64,000 nt of DNA from CAWAPD01 sp963783865 (GTDB lineage: Bacteria > Actinomycetota > Thermoleophilia > UBA2241), in assembly GCA_963783865.1 (NCBI GenBank), contig CAWAPD010000002.1, forward strand, positions 1 to 64,000. Direction: 5' to 3'. The notes under the pieces were generated by a model. The model saw only the letters and a list, made by a program, of their open reading frames with translations, was not told the origin of the DNA and did not search any database. Both the position numbers and the translations under genes were made by a program. Below are positions 49,540 through 58,196 of this stretch, in pieces; the first letter of the stretch is position 1, and the number at the start of each line of letters is the position of its first letter.

Positions 49540-51208
49540 AAACGTTCGCGGTCTTGGTGTCGACGCCGGTGGCCCCCGACGGGAACGTGCCGTGCGCCTG
49601 GGTGACCTGGAGCTGCCCGGCGCCGTCGTAGGCCCGCACCGCGAACACGTGGCGGCCCTTGCTGAACGGCCACTCGTAGCGCCAGATCACCCAGGTGAGT
49701 TGCGAGAGGGGCTGGCGCAGCTCCGCCGGCTCCCAGGCGCCGCCGTCCGCCTGCACCTCGACGCGCGAGATCCCGCGATCGCCCGCGTACGCGATGCCGC
49801 CGACGGGCACGAGCGTCTGGCCGCGGCGTATGACGAGGTCGCGCGTGGCGACCACGTCGATCACCGAGGTCGTGTGGACCTCGGCCGTCTTGTCCCAGCC
49901 CCGTTTGACCCAGTAGCCGGCGATCGAGTCGGCGACGAGCACGACGTCGGTGATCCATTTGGGCTGCTTCATGCCGTGCACGTCGGGCACGGAGACGCGC
50001 AGGGGGAAGCCGTGCTCCACCGGCAGCGGCCGGCCGTTCCAGGAGTGGGCGAGCAGGACGCGGTGGTCGCTCTGGATCGTCGCGAGGTCGACGACCTCGT
50101 CGAAGCCGTCGGCGGAGATGACATGAGCGTACCGGGCCGCCGGCTGCGGACCGGCCGGGGCGAGCACGTCGCGGAACGAGGGCCCGGTCCACAGCGTGGT
50201 GCCGATCAGCGGCCCGCCCACCGGGTTGGAGATGCACTCGAGGGTGATGAACTGGTCGAGCGACCGGTAGCGCGACTTGAGCTGGTCCAGCGTCAGCTCC
50301 TGCGGGTGGTCGACGAGGCCGTCGATGTGCAGCCGCCACGAGGCGACGTCGATCTGCGGCGGGGCGATGTCGATGTCGACGCGGTAGTGGTCGACCGGCG
50401 CCGTGTACTCGAGCCGTGTCCCAGGCACCGGCTTGACCGGCGACCCGGCGTTGGGGAACGCGATGGGCGGTACGGCGACCGTCGCGGCGGGAGCGCTCTG
50501 CGCCTGCAGGATGTCGCTGAGCTCGGCCCCGAGCACGACGATCGTGGCCGCGGCGCCACCGACGCGGATCAGGAAATGGCGGCGGTCGATGACCGCGGCC
50601 TCAGCGCGGGCGTAGGTGGAGGCCGGCGGGCCGGGAGGGGCGGGGGCGGCCGACACGTCGGCCGCCCCCGCCCCTGCGATCTCGTCCCGCGGCGCCGCAG
50701 GCTCCGTCGCCAGGCGCAACCGGGCGAGCGCCCACCCCCACAAAAGGGAGAGCGCGAGCACCCACACGGCGCCGGTGAAGCCGTCGGCGAGAGTCTCGTC
50801 GGGAGGCTCGACGATGATGACGACCACGGTGGCGGCGCCGAGCGCGGCTCCCAGGGCGAGCCCCTCGATCACCACGCGGCGGCGATCGGCCGCCCGGGTC
50901 AGAGCGAAGAACAGCAGCCCCGCCGCGGCGCCGGCGGCGAGCAGGCCGGTGATGGCCTGCACCTCCTCGGCGGTCTTGCCCGTGTTCTTGATGTCGAAGC
51001 CGAGACCCTCGAGCACGCCGAGGGTGTGCTCGAGACCGAAGATGACGAGGCGGCCGGGGAGCACGCGGGTGATCAGCTCGAACCACGAGTACGGGATCGA
51101 CGGCAGGCCGGCGCGGGCGGCCAGCTGCGAGGCGCCGAGCAGCAGCGCCGTCAGCAGCGCGCCGGCCGCCAGGCCGGTCAGCGCCGCGCGAGTGCGGCTC
51201 GTTCTCAT
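49538..51208 (-). CDS. Membrane-anchored sulfite-oxidase-family molybdopterin protein
   Basis: The 556-residue protein has four or so N-terminal helices, a low-complexity linker, then a twin-arginine-like motif (DRRHFLIRVGGAAATIVVLG) inside the chain. The molybdopterin domain follows: SRYRSLDQFITLECISNPVG with the Mo-binding Cys, LPVEHGFPLRVSVPDVHG, KQPKWITDVVLV. A C-terminal dimer domain (GGIAYAGDRGISRVEVQADG) ends it. It acts outside the membrane, moving oxygen or electrons to or from a small substrate. A 19-bp palindrome encodes the linker (50636-50675). Confidence 0.85.
   Translation of the reverse strand: MRTSRTRAALTGLAAGALLTALLLGASQLAARAGLPSIPYSWFELITRVLPGRLVIFGLEHTLGVLEGLGFDIKNTGKTAEEVQAITGLLAAGAAAGLLFFALTRAADRRRVVIEGLALGAALGAATVVVIIVEPPDETLADGFTGAVWVLALSLLWGWALARLRLATEPAAPRDEIAGAGAADVSAAPAPPGPPASTYARAEAAVIDRRHFLIRVGGAAATIVVLGAELSDILQAQSAPAATVAVPPIAFPNAGSPVKPVPGTRLEYTAPVDHYRVDIDIAPPQIDVASWRLHIDGLVDHPQELTLDQLKSRYRSLDQFITLECISNPVGGPLIGTTLWTGPSFRDVLAPAGPQPAARYAHVISADGFDEVVDLATIQSDHRVLLAHSWNGRPLPVEHGFPLRVSVPDVHGMKQPKWITDVVLVADSIAGYWVKRGWDKTAEVHTTSVIDVVATRDLVIRRGQTLVPVGGIAYAGDRGISRVEVQADGGAWEPAELRQPLSQLTWVIWRYEWPFSKGRHVFAVRAYDGAGQLQVTQAHGTFPSGATGVDTKTANV
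50636..50675. repeat. Perfect intragenic inverted repeat
   Basis: AGGGGCGGGGGCGGCCGAC and its exact complement with a 2-nt loop lie in the molybdo-enzyme gene, encoding the AGAGAADVSAAPAP linker. By sequence it could pass for one of the intergenic terminator hairpins. Confidence 0.85.
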
Positions 51209-51254
51209 GTCGGGAGGCGACCCATGGCGCTCGCCGCCAAGTCTGCTCCCGGAG

Positions 51255-51584
51255 TCACTTCGGCGGCAAGCTATCCACGAACGCCAGGCTCAGCGCGACC
51301 CACTCGGCCAGGTCGTCGTCGCCACGGATGCCTTCGGGATCGACGTAGACGAAGCCACGCATCGGCCGGCCGCTGAAGTCCATGATCCGCGCGTGAGGCC
51401 GGCCGACGGCTTCGTCGTGACGATCCGGCCCCACGCGCGCCATGAGCGTCTCGCCCTGGATACCGGCGAACATGTTGCCGCGCGACAACAGGCAGAGGCC
51501 GCCGAACATCTTCTTCTCGGTGATGCCGGGGCGGCCGGCCACCGCGGCGCGGACGCGCGCGGCCAGCCCTTCGTCGTAGCCCAT
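51255..51584 (-). CDS. TfoX N-terminal-domain protein
   Basis: The 109-residue protein reads MGYDEGLAARVRAAVAGRPG, then TEKKMFGGLCLLSRGNMFAG and MRGFVYVDPEGI, the TfoX-N fold. In actinobacteria such single-domain proteins are of unknown use; they are not competence regulators by default. GAGGAGG precedes the ATG. Confidence 0.85.
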   Translation of the reverse strand: MGYDEGLAARVRAAVAGRPGITEKKMFGGLCLLSRGNMFAGIQGETLMARVGPDRHDEAVGRPHARIMDFSGRPMRGFVYVDPEGIRGDDDLAEWVALSLAFVDSLPPK

Positions 51585-51658
51585 GGCGGCCTCCTCTCGG
51601 CGCCGGCGGCCTGGCGCGGCCGGCGCGTCGTACTGCTTACCCGCGCCGGCCGCGCCGC

Positions 51659-52054
51659 TCACGCCGGCGCGTCGAAGTACTCGATCTCGTCGTAGGAGTC
51701 GGCCGGGAAGATCCAGACGATCACGACGCGCTCCGTGCCGCGGTTGCGCACGCCGTGCACGGCGTCGGCCGGGTGGTAGACGACGTCGCCCGCCCGCAGC
51801 CGCCACCACGCGCCGTCGTACAAGACCTCGGCCTCGCCCGCGGTGACGTAGTAGACCTCCTGCGGGTGGTGCGTGTGCGGCTCGAGCTCCGCCCCGGGCG
51901 GCACCTCGAACGTGCCCATGCTCACGCCGCTCGTCTCTGTGCGGCCGGCCGAGACGAGGGTGCGCCAGCGCAGCACGTCGGGCGCGTCGGGGTCGGGCGT
52001 CTCCGACTCCCACGGGAACTCGGCCTCGTTGGCGTGGATCGTGCGCTCGGGCAT
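51659..52054 (-). CDS. Cupin-domain protein
   Basis: The 131-residue protein has both cupin motifs: PPGAELEPHTHHPQEVYYVT (His, His, Glu metal ligands) and GDVVYHPADAVHGVRNRG (last His). It could be an enzyme or a small-molecule sensor. It follows the Rieske-reductase fusion gene by 26 nt. Confidence 0.82.
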   Translation of the reverse strand: MPERTIHANEAEFPWESETPDPDAPDVLRWRTLVSAGRTETSGVSMGTFEVPPGAELEPHTHHPQEVYYVTAGEAEVLYDGAWWRLRAGDVVYHPADAVHGVRNRGTERVVIVWIFPADSYDEIEYFDAPA

Positions 52055-52080
52055 GGCGGCTCCTCTGGGGTGACGCCCCC

Positions 52081-53661
52081 TCAGGCGGTCACGGAGCGCA
52101 GGACCGTCGGTAGCCCGGCCCGCTTGCGGCCGCGCAACGCCTTGGCCGGCGGCAGGCTGCCGAGGCGCATCAGCTCGACGAAGGCGCCGAGCTCGGCGCG
52201 CTGCGTGCCGCAGGCGGCCAGCAGCGCGCCGTCGGCCGCGTAGAAGGCCGTGAACTCGCGCTTCGCGGGGTCGCCGGTCATCACGAGCTCGTCCCAGCCG
52301 GGGGCGGCGCCAGCGTAACCTAGCTCCAGGTCGAAGTGCTGGGTCCAGAAGAACGGGACGCCGGCGAAGGGCTCGCCGCGATCGGCCATCGACCGCGCGG
52401 CGGCGCGGCCCTGCTGTTCGGCCACGCGCCAGTGCTCGATGCGGACCTCGCGGCCGGTGTAGGGCTCGCGGTAGCGAGCCACGTCGCCGGCCGCCCACAC
52501 GCCCGGAGCCACGCGGAACTCCTCGTCCACGACCAGGCCGCCGTCGCGCGCCAGCGGCACCCCGTCGACGAAACCGGTGACCGGCTCGACGCCGATCCCG
52601 ACGACCACGAGGTCGGCGTCGAGCCGCTCCCCGCCGTCGAGCTCGACGGCTTGCACCGCATCGGTGCCGTGGATGCCCACGACGCCGCGCCGCACGGCGA
52701 AGCGCACTCCCTGCTCCTCGTGACGGGCGCGCACGACCGCCCCGACCTCGGCGCCCAGCGAGTGTGCGAACGGCGCTTCGTCCCTGACCACCACGGTGAC
52801 CTCGAGGCCGCGGCGCCGCAGCGCCGCGGCCGTCTCCATGGCGATGAAGCTGCCGCCGACCACCACGGCCCGCCGCGCCCCTGCCGCCCTCTCGACGAGC
52901 GCCGAGGCGTCCCCCCACGAGCGCAGGGTGGACACCCCGGGCAGCCCGGCGCCGGGCACCTCGAGGCGCACAGGGCGGGCGCCGCTGGCGATAAGCACCG
53001 CGTCCGGTTCGAGGACGGCGCCGTCGTCGAGCGTGACCGTGCGCGTGGCCACGTCGAGCCGCACGACGCTGCCGGCGATGCGCTCCACGGCATGCTCCTC
53101 GTAGAACTCCGGGGCGCGCAGGGGAAGCCACTTCTCCTCGAGCTCGCCGGCAAGGAAGTCCTTGCTCAGGTTGGGGCGGTCGTACGGCCAGCGGTCCTCG
53201 GGCGTGATCAGCACGATGCGGCCCACGTAGCACTCCTGGCGCAGCGTCTCGACGGCGGCGGCGGCTGCGCCGCCGCCGCCGATCACCACGAACAGCCGCG
53301 CGTCGACCGCGGGATCGCAGGCGTACATCGGCATCGTGCGGCCGCGCTGCGGCTCCTCGCCGCGGTCGACGAAGACGTCGTCGCCGTCGACCCGTACGCG
53401 GAACGCGGCGATGCCGTCGAGGGGCGGCGGGTCGAGCAGGTCGCCGGTGCGCACGTCGAACGTTCCCTTGTGCAGCGGACAGAGCAGTCGCGTGCCGCTC
53501 AGCGTGCCGTCGGGCAGCGACCCGCCCCAGTGGGGGCACCGCGCCGCCGTCGCGTAGAACCGCCCCTCGACCCTGGCGAGCACCACCTTCTTGCCGCCCA
53601 CGAGGACGGTCGTCATCTCGCCGTCGGCGAGGTCCTGGGTGCTGGCGACGCGCTCCTCCAC
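52081..53661 (-). CDS. Rieske ferredoxin fused to an FAD ferredoxin reductase (AIF-like)
   Basis: The 526-residue protein has an N-terminal Rieske domain (CPHWGGSLPDG and CPLHKGTFDVRTG, residues about 30-60). Next is a pyridine-nucleotide-disulfide reductase part with FAD motif (FVVIGGGGAAAAAVETLRQE), NAD motif (AVVVGGSFIAMETAAALRRR) and GVWAAGDVARYREPYTGREV. A C-terminal reductase domain ends it. This is the AIFM3-like layout, able to pass electrons between NAD(P)H, flavin and the [2Fe-2S] cluster. I start it at the GTG 53659-53661 after GGGAGGG. It heads the operon down to 48987. Confidence 0.88.
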   Translation of the reverse strand: MEERVASTQDLADGEMTTVLVGGKKVVLARVEGRFYATAARCPHWGGSLPDGTLSGTRLLCPLHKGTFDVRTGDLLDPPPLDGIAAFRVRVDGDDVFVDRGEEPQRGRTMPMYACDPAVDARLFVVIGGGGAAAAAVETLRQECYVGRIVLITPEDRWPYDRPNLSKDFLAGELEEKWLPLRAPEFYEEHAVERIAGSVVRLDVATRTVTLDDGAVLEPDAVLIASGARPVRLEVPGAGLPGVSTLRSWGDASALVERAAGARRAVVVGGSFIAMETAAALRRRGLEVTVVVRDEAPFAHSLGAEVGAVVRARHEEQGVRFAVRRGVVGIHGTDAVQAVELDGGERLDADLVVVGIGVEPVTGFVDGVPLARDGGLVVDEEFRVAPGVWAAGDVARYREPYTGREVRIEHWRVAEQQGRAAARSMADRGEPFAGVPFFWTQHFDLELGYAGAAPGWDELVMTGDPAKREFTAFYAADGALLAACGTQRAELGAFVELMRLGSLPPAKALRGRKRAGLPTVLRSVTA

Positions 53662-53858
53662 CGTGCCCTCCCTGCTCCTTCGGGACCGCCGGAGCGCCGC
53701 TCCTCGCGCAGTGGCCGGTCCCGTCTCCGCAGGGACCGTACCCCGTTTCACCCTACGTCGCCGCCGTTGCGCGATGCGCCAGCCCCGCGTGACGTTGCTC
53801 GCCGCCCCCCGGCGGGCATACTGTGGCCGCACGACGGTGGCGAACGGACGGGGGTCAC

Positions 53859-55397
53859 GTGAGGTCCGGCGGCGGCTCGGCAGGCACCACGGCACAGGCG
53901 CGCGACGTGCTGCTCGTCTTCCCCGGGCGCTACCGTGCGCCAGACCCCCAGGTCCCGCTCCAGCTCCTCCACGTCGCCGGCGCGCTGCAGCGCGCCGGGT
54001 ACCGCCCGCGCATCGTCGACCTGCGCCTGCAGGACCTGCGCACCGTCGACATCGGCGCCCCGGTCTTCGTGGGCGTGACGGCGATGAGCGGGCCGCAGAT
54101 CCGCTACGGGCTCGAGTTCGCCGCCCGCGTGCGGGCCGAGAGCCCGCGCACGCCGATCGTCTGGGGCGGGGTCCACCCCACCCTGCTGCCCGAGCAGACG
54201 GCGGCCAGCCCGCTGGTCGACGCGGTCGTGCGCGGCGAGGCCGAGACGGTCGTCGGCCCCCTGGCCGACGCGCTGGCCGCCGGCGAGCCGCTCGACGGGG
54301 TGCTCGGGGTGACGTTCAAGGCGGACGGGGCTGGTGCCGCGAACGGCGCCGGCGCCACCGGCGGGGCGGCGGCGGGCGCGCACGACGGAGTCGTGAGCAC
54401 GCCCGCCGCCGCCCTCGTCGACCTCGACACGATCCCCGTCGAGCTGCCCTTCGACCTGCTGCCGCTCGACCGCTATCCCACCCTTCAGGCCGGCCGCGCC
54501 CACATCCAGACCAGCCGCGGCTGCCCGCATCGCTGCGGCTTCTGCTACAACACGAGCTTCAACGACCGCCGCTGGCGCGGCAAGAGCCCGCAGCGCGTGG
54601 TCGACGAGATGCAGTCCGTGCTCGAGCGCTTCCCGCAGGTGAAGATCGTCGACCCGGTCGACGACAACCTGTTCGTGAGCCGCCAGCGGGTGGAGGAGAT
54701 CTGCGGCCTGCTGCTCGAGCGCGGCATCCACACGTCGTGGCGGGCCAACCTGCGCTTCGACATGCTCTCGACCTACCGGCAGGACTTCGTCGCCCTCGTC
54801 GAGCAGGCGGGCTGCATGGAGCTCGACTTCGGCGGCGAGAGCGGCTCGCCGCGCATGCAGGAGTTCGTGAGCAAGGACGTGACCGCCGACCAGATCCTCG
54901 CCTCGGTCGAGAACCTGCGCCGCTGGGCGCCGTCGATCGACCCGTTCGTCTCGTGGCTGAGCGGCCTGCCCGGCGAGACCTGGGCCGACATGGAGCAGAC
55001 CTTCGACCTGATGGACGAGATGGGGCGGCGCAACCCCCGCACCCAGCACTACGGCATCTTCCTCTACACCCCGTTCCCCAGCCCGCTGCTCGACGAGCTG
55101 CCGCCGGAGTTCACGCCGCCGCAGACGCTGGCGGAGTGGGGCGAGATCGAGGTCTTCCACTTCCTGCCGCCATGGCACGGCAAGGCCTACGTCGACCGCC
55201 TGCGCGCGGTGTCGGCCGTGACCCGCTACGCGTTCTATCCCGCGTCGCGGATCGACGAGCACGGTCCGGTCTTCAGAGCCGGCTACCGGACGATGAACGG
55301 GCTGGCGCGGTGGCGCTGGCGCCACCGCGCCTTCGGGTTCCCGGTCGAGCTGGCGGCGGCCAACGCCGCCTCCCGACGGCTGCGAGGGTTCCTGTGA
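53859..55397 (+). CDS. B12-binding radical SAM protein (1)
   Basis: The 512-residue protein has a cobalamin-binding domain (DVLLVFPGRYRAPDPQVPLQ, then VFVGVTAMSG and VWGGVHPTLLPEQ). A radical SAM core follows with the cluster motif SRGCPHRCGFCYN, FGGESGSPRMQEFVSKDVTA and GLPGETWADMEQTFDLMDEM. Such enzymes methylate or rearrange unreactive carbons. An Ala/Gly insertion (GAANGAGATGGAAAGAHDG) carries an inverted repeat (54364-54414). The GTG at 53859 is a likely start. It leads a run with DUF420, a GT-C enzyme and two more radical SAM genes. Confidence 0.87.
   Translation: MRSGGGSAGTTAQARDVLLVFPGRYRAPDPQVPLQLLHVAGALQRAGYRPRIVDLRLQDLRTVDIGAPVFVGVTAMSGPQIRYGLEFAARVRAESPRTPIVWGGVHPTLLPEQTAASPLVDAVVRGEAETVVGPLADALAAGEPLDGVLGVTFKADGAGAANGAGATGGAAAGAHDGVVSTPAAALVDLDTIPVELPFDLLPLDRYPTLQAGRAHIQTSRGCPHRCGFCYNTSFNDRRWRGKSPQRVVDEMQSVLERFPQVKIVDPVDDNLFVSRQRVEEICGLLLERGIHTSWRANLRFDMLSTYRQDFVALVEQAGCMELDFGGESGSPRMQEFVSKDVTADQILASVENLRRWAPSIDPFVSWLSGLPGETWADMEQTFDLMDEMGRRNPRTQHYGIFLYTPFPSPLLDELPPEFTPPQTLAEWGEIEVFHFLPPWHGKAYVDRLRAVSAVTRYAFYPASRIDEHGPVFRAGYRTMNGLARWRWRHRAFGFPVELAAANAASRRLRGFL
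54364..54414. repeat. Intragenic inverted repeat in radical SAM gene 1
   Basis: Outer arms of 15 bp (GGGCGGCGGCGGGCG) and inner arms of 6 bp (CACGAC/GTCGTG) form one long stem inside the extra Ala/Gly segment. Confidence 0.8.
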
Positions 55398-55432
55398 GCG
55401 ACGCGCCACGGAGCGACTGAAGGGAGATGCTG

Positions 55433-55897
55433 ATGGCTGCGTTCCTGTCCGGCGCGGGGTTCCTGGGGACCAAGGGGCAGCTCGGCGCCGACCTCTCGCT
55501 CGTCCTGATGGCGGTGACGGTGGCCCTGTTGACGGCCGGGATCGTGCTGGTCAAGCGCGGCCACGAGGACGCGCACCGCTGGACCCAGACGGCGGCGGTG
55601 TGCCTCAGCACGGTGGTCGCCGTCGCCTGGATGGTCCGCTCGTTCGCGCTCTACGTGCGCCCGGAGATCCCCGCGAAGCTGGGCCAGCGAGCGTACGCCG
55701 CCGACACCGTGCACGCGATCGTCGGCGCCGCCGGGGTGCTGCTCGGGGTGTACGTGGTGCTCAGCGCCAGCAAGCTCCTGCCGAGGGCGCTGCAGTTCAC
55801 GGACTACAAGGTGTGGATGCGGGTCTCGTACGCCGTCTACGTGCTCGGGATGATCGGCGGCGTCGCCGTCTACGTGATCGCGTACGGCGGCAACTAG
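55433..55897 (+). CDS. DUF420-family membrane protein
   Basis: The 154-residue protein has four helices and His residues at helix ends (RGHEDAHRWTQTAAVCL, DTVHAIVGAAGVLLGVYVVL), as in DUF420/CtaM-like proteins near cytochrome oxidase genes. I prefer the ATG at 55433, because AGGGAG lies 8 bases before it; the ATG at 55427 is too close. It lies between radical SAM gene 1 and the GT-C gene. Confidence 0.75.
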   Translation: MAAFLSGAGFLGTKGQLGADLSLVLMAVTVALLTAGIVLVKRGHEDAHRWTQTAAVCLSTVVAVAWMVRSFALYVRPEIPAKLGQRAYAADTVHAIVGAAGVLLGVYVVLSASKLLPRALQFTDYKVWMRVSYAVYVLGMIGGVAVYVIAYGGN

Positions 55898-55905
55898 GAG
55901 GGCCG

Positions 55906-57240
55906 ATGCCGGCGCAGCAGCAGCCCGCGGGCGTCGCGCCGGTCGCCACGGCCCCCTGGCAAGGGGGCCGCTGGCGGCGCTTCGCGACGCCCGACCGGCG
56001 GCTGCTGGCCCTGAGCATCGGCCTGCAGCTCGTCCTTGCCGCCCTGCTCGGCCACTCCTACGACACCAAGGTCTTCCTGGCCACCGGCTACCTCGCCGGC
56101 GGCGGCCACGACCCGTACGTCGCCCAGAACGTCATCGGCGTGTTCCACCACACGGGCTTCAGCGTGATCGACTCGGTCGGCTACCCGCCGCCGTGGCCGC
56201 TGGCGCTCGGCCTGCTGTACCTGGCCGCCTGGGCGCCGTTCCACTCCCTGGTCCTGTACGCCGTCGCGATCAAGCTGCCGGTGATCGCCGCCGGCGTCGG
56301 CCTCGCTTACCTGACCGCGGCCTGGCTGCAGAACCTGGGGGTCCCCGCCGAGCGGTGCCGCAGGGCCTGGATCTTCGTGCTGTTCAACCCGTTCCTGCTG
56401 TTCGTCGGCGCCGCCTGGGGGCAGATCGACGCGATCGTGGCCCTGCTGGCCCTGGCCGCCCTGGCGCTGCTGGTGAGCGGGCGGCGGTCGGCCTCGGCGC
56501 TCGCGCTGGCCCTGGCGGTCTGCGTCAAGCCGACCGCCGCCCCGATCCTGCTGGTCGCGCTCGCCTACCTGGCCGTGCGCTCGGGCCGCCGGGCGCTGGT
56601 CTACGGAGGCACGTTCGTGGCCGGCGTGTTCGTCTTCTACGTGCTGCCGTTCCTGGCGCTCGGCTGGAGCGCCGCGCCGCTCAAGCACACCAACGCCGAG
56701 TTCACGGCCAGCGGCGGCATGTCGCTCATGACCGTGGCGCGGGTCTTCCACGACCCGCTGATCCTGCGCGGGCACTGGTGGCTGCTGGGCCTCGCCTGGG
56801 TCGTCGCGCTCGCCGTAGCGGCGCTTGCGCTGCGCCGCGGCGTGGGCGACGCCGACGACCTCGTGAGCAAGAGCGCCGCGCTGGTCCTGGTGTTCTTCCT
56901 CACGCGCACCTGGCTCTCGGAGCCGAACGCGGTGCTGCTGCTGCCGCTGGTGCTGATCCTCACCACGCGCGGCCGGCTGGACGGGAGGGCCCTGACCGTC
57001 GTCTGGGTGGTCCCGCTGCTGTACGCCGTGGCCAACGCGGCGCCGCTGCAGACGCTGTGGCTGCTGTTCCCCGGCGCCATGCAGCGATCGCTGGACTGGA
57101 TCGCGAACTACGGCCACGTGACGCTGCTGGCGCGCGCCGCGCTGGTCCTGGTCTGGGAGACCGCCGGCTGGTGGATCGTGGTCGCCTGTCTGCGGCGACG
57201 GCCGGCGCGGGCGGCCGCGCTCGAGGCGGTGGCCGCATGA
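55906..57240 (+). CDS. GT-C-fold polyprenyl-linked glycosyltransferase (GT87-like)
   Basis: The 444-residue membrane protein has about 10 helices and the GT-C outer-loop features: GHSYDTKVFLATGYLAGGGH with the acidic residue after helix 1, VGYPPPWPLALGLLYL, NPFLLFVGAAWGQIDAIVAL and LAVCVKPTAAPILLVALAYL. It probably moves a mannose or other sugar from a polyprenyl phosphate outside the membrane. GAGGGCC before the ATG. It overlaps the next gene (ATGA). Confidence 0.78.
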   Translation: MPAQQQPAGVAPVATAPWQGGRWRRFATPDRRLLALSIGLQLVLAALLGHSYDTKVFLATGYLAGGGHDPYVAQNVIGVFHHTGFSVIDSVGYPPPWPLALGLLYLAAWAPFHSLVLYAVAIKLPVIAAGVGLAYLTAAWLQNLGVPAERCRRAWIFVLFNPFLLFVGAAWGQIDAIVALLALAALALLVSGRRSASALALALAVCVKPTAAPILLVALAYLAVRSGRRALVYGGTFVAGVFVFYVLPFLALGWSAAPLKHTNAEFTASGGMSLMTVARVFHDPLILRGHWWLLGLAWVVALAVAALALRRGVGDADDLVSKSAALVLVFFLTRTWLSEPNAVLLLPLVLILTTRGRLDGRALTVVWVVPLLYAVANAAPLQTLWLLFPGAMQRSLDWIANYGHVTLLARAALVLVWETAGWWIVVACLRRRPARAAALEAVAA

Positions 57241-58196
57241 GCGCGGCCGCGAAGACGGCCGGTGGCGCGGGCACGAAGGCCGCCCCACGGGCCCGGCCGC
57301 ACGCGCTCCCCGGCGTGGTCCTCCCGATCGTCGACGACCGGCTGACGCTGCGCATCAACGACGGCGACGGCGGCGCACGGGACGGTTCCGGCAGAGCGGC
57401 CGGCGGGCCCGGCGACGGCGCCGAGCCCGGCTTCCCGACCTCCCGCCTGCGCGCGGGACTGGCCCTCTGGGACGGCGGGAGCGACCTGTCGGAGGAGGGC
57501 GTGGGCTTCGGCGTGCCGGTGCTCACGATGGGCACGCGGGCCGTGTTCCCCGGTCACGTGCGGCTCGTCGTCGCAGACGACGAGCCGCACAGACGGCTGA
57601 CGGCGACCTTCGACCTCGACCTGGTCGAGCGCCTCACCCGGCGGGACGGCGCCGTCGTCGGCTCGCGGCCGCTCTACGCGGTCAAGAACGGGCTGGCCGC
57701 GCTGCACCGGCGGATGCCGGCGCTGCGCGGCCCCCTGACCGCCGTCTCGAGCGGCGTGCGGCGGACGTTCGCGCTGACGACGACCTACGAGCAGACCGAG
57801 CCGATCGCCACGATAGCCGTGACCTTCGAGGTCGAGCGGGGCGGCGGCGCGATCGCCGTGACGGCCGACCTCGCCGGCGTGCCCTGGGACCGCGTCGACG
57901 AGGTCGCCCTGATGAACGAGCAGGGGGCGCACGCCTTCCCGCGCTACCGCGACTCGTCGGGCGCGGAGCTGACCGGCGAGGCCATCGGCGCCTGGGACGA
58001 GGTGGCGGCGGAGAAGGCCACGTTCGTGAGCCGGGCTCACCGCGTGGCCTTCTCCGCCGCCCGCGCCGAGGGCGCGACCCTGCGTCGCGGCCGCGAGCTG
58101 GTCGGGTCGCGCCTGGCGTGGTCCGGGTTCGGCTACCGCGTCGCCCGGGGCGCAGCCGCCTTTCGCTACGAGCTGAGCGTCGAGAGGGCGCCATGA
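57237..58196 (+). CDS. Protein of unknown function in the radical SAM cluster
   Basis: The 319-residue protein is soluble, with beta-rich parts (VVLPIVDDRLTLRIND, RRLTATFDLDLVERLTRRDG, TEPIATIAVTFEVERGGGAI). I recognise no family. It is coupled by four-base overlaps to the GT-C gene before and the radical SAM gene after, so it likely works with them. A perfect 15-bp-arm palindrome lies at 57558-57590. Confidence 0.7.
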   Translation: MSAAAKTAGGAGTKAAPRARPHALPGVVLPIVDDRLTLRINDGDGGARDGSGRAAGGPGDGAEPGFPTSRLRAGLALWDGGSDLSEEGVGFGVPVLTMGTRAVFPGHVRLVVADDEPHRRLTATFDLDLVERLTRRDGAVVGSRPLYAVKNGLAALHRRMPALRGPLTAVSSGVRRTFALTTTYEQTEPIATIAVTFEVERGGGAIAVTADLAGVPWDRVDEVALMNEQGAHAFPRYRDSSGAELTGEAIGAWDEVAAEKATFVSRAHRVAFSAARAEGATLRRGRELVGSRLAWSGFGYRVARGAAAFRYELSVERAP

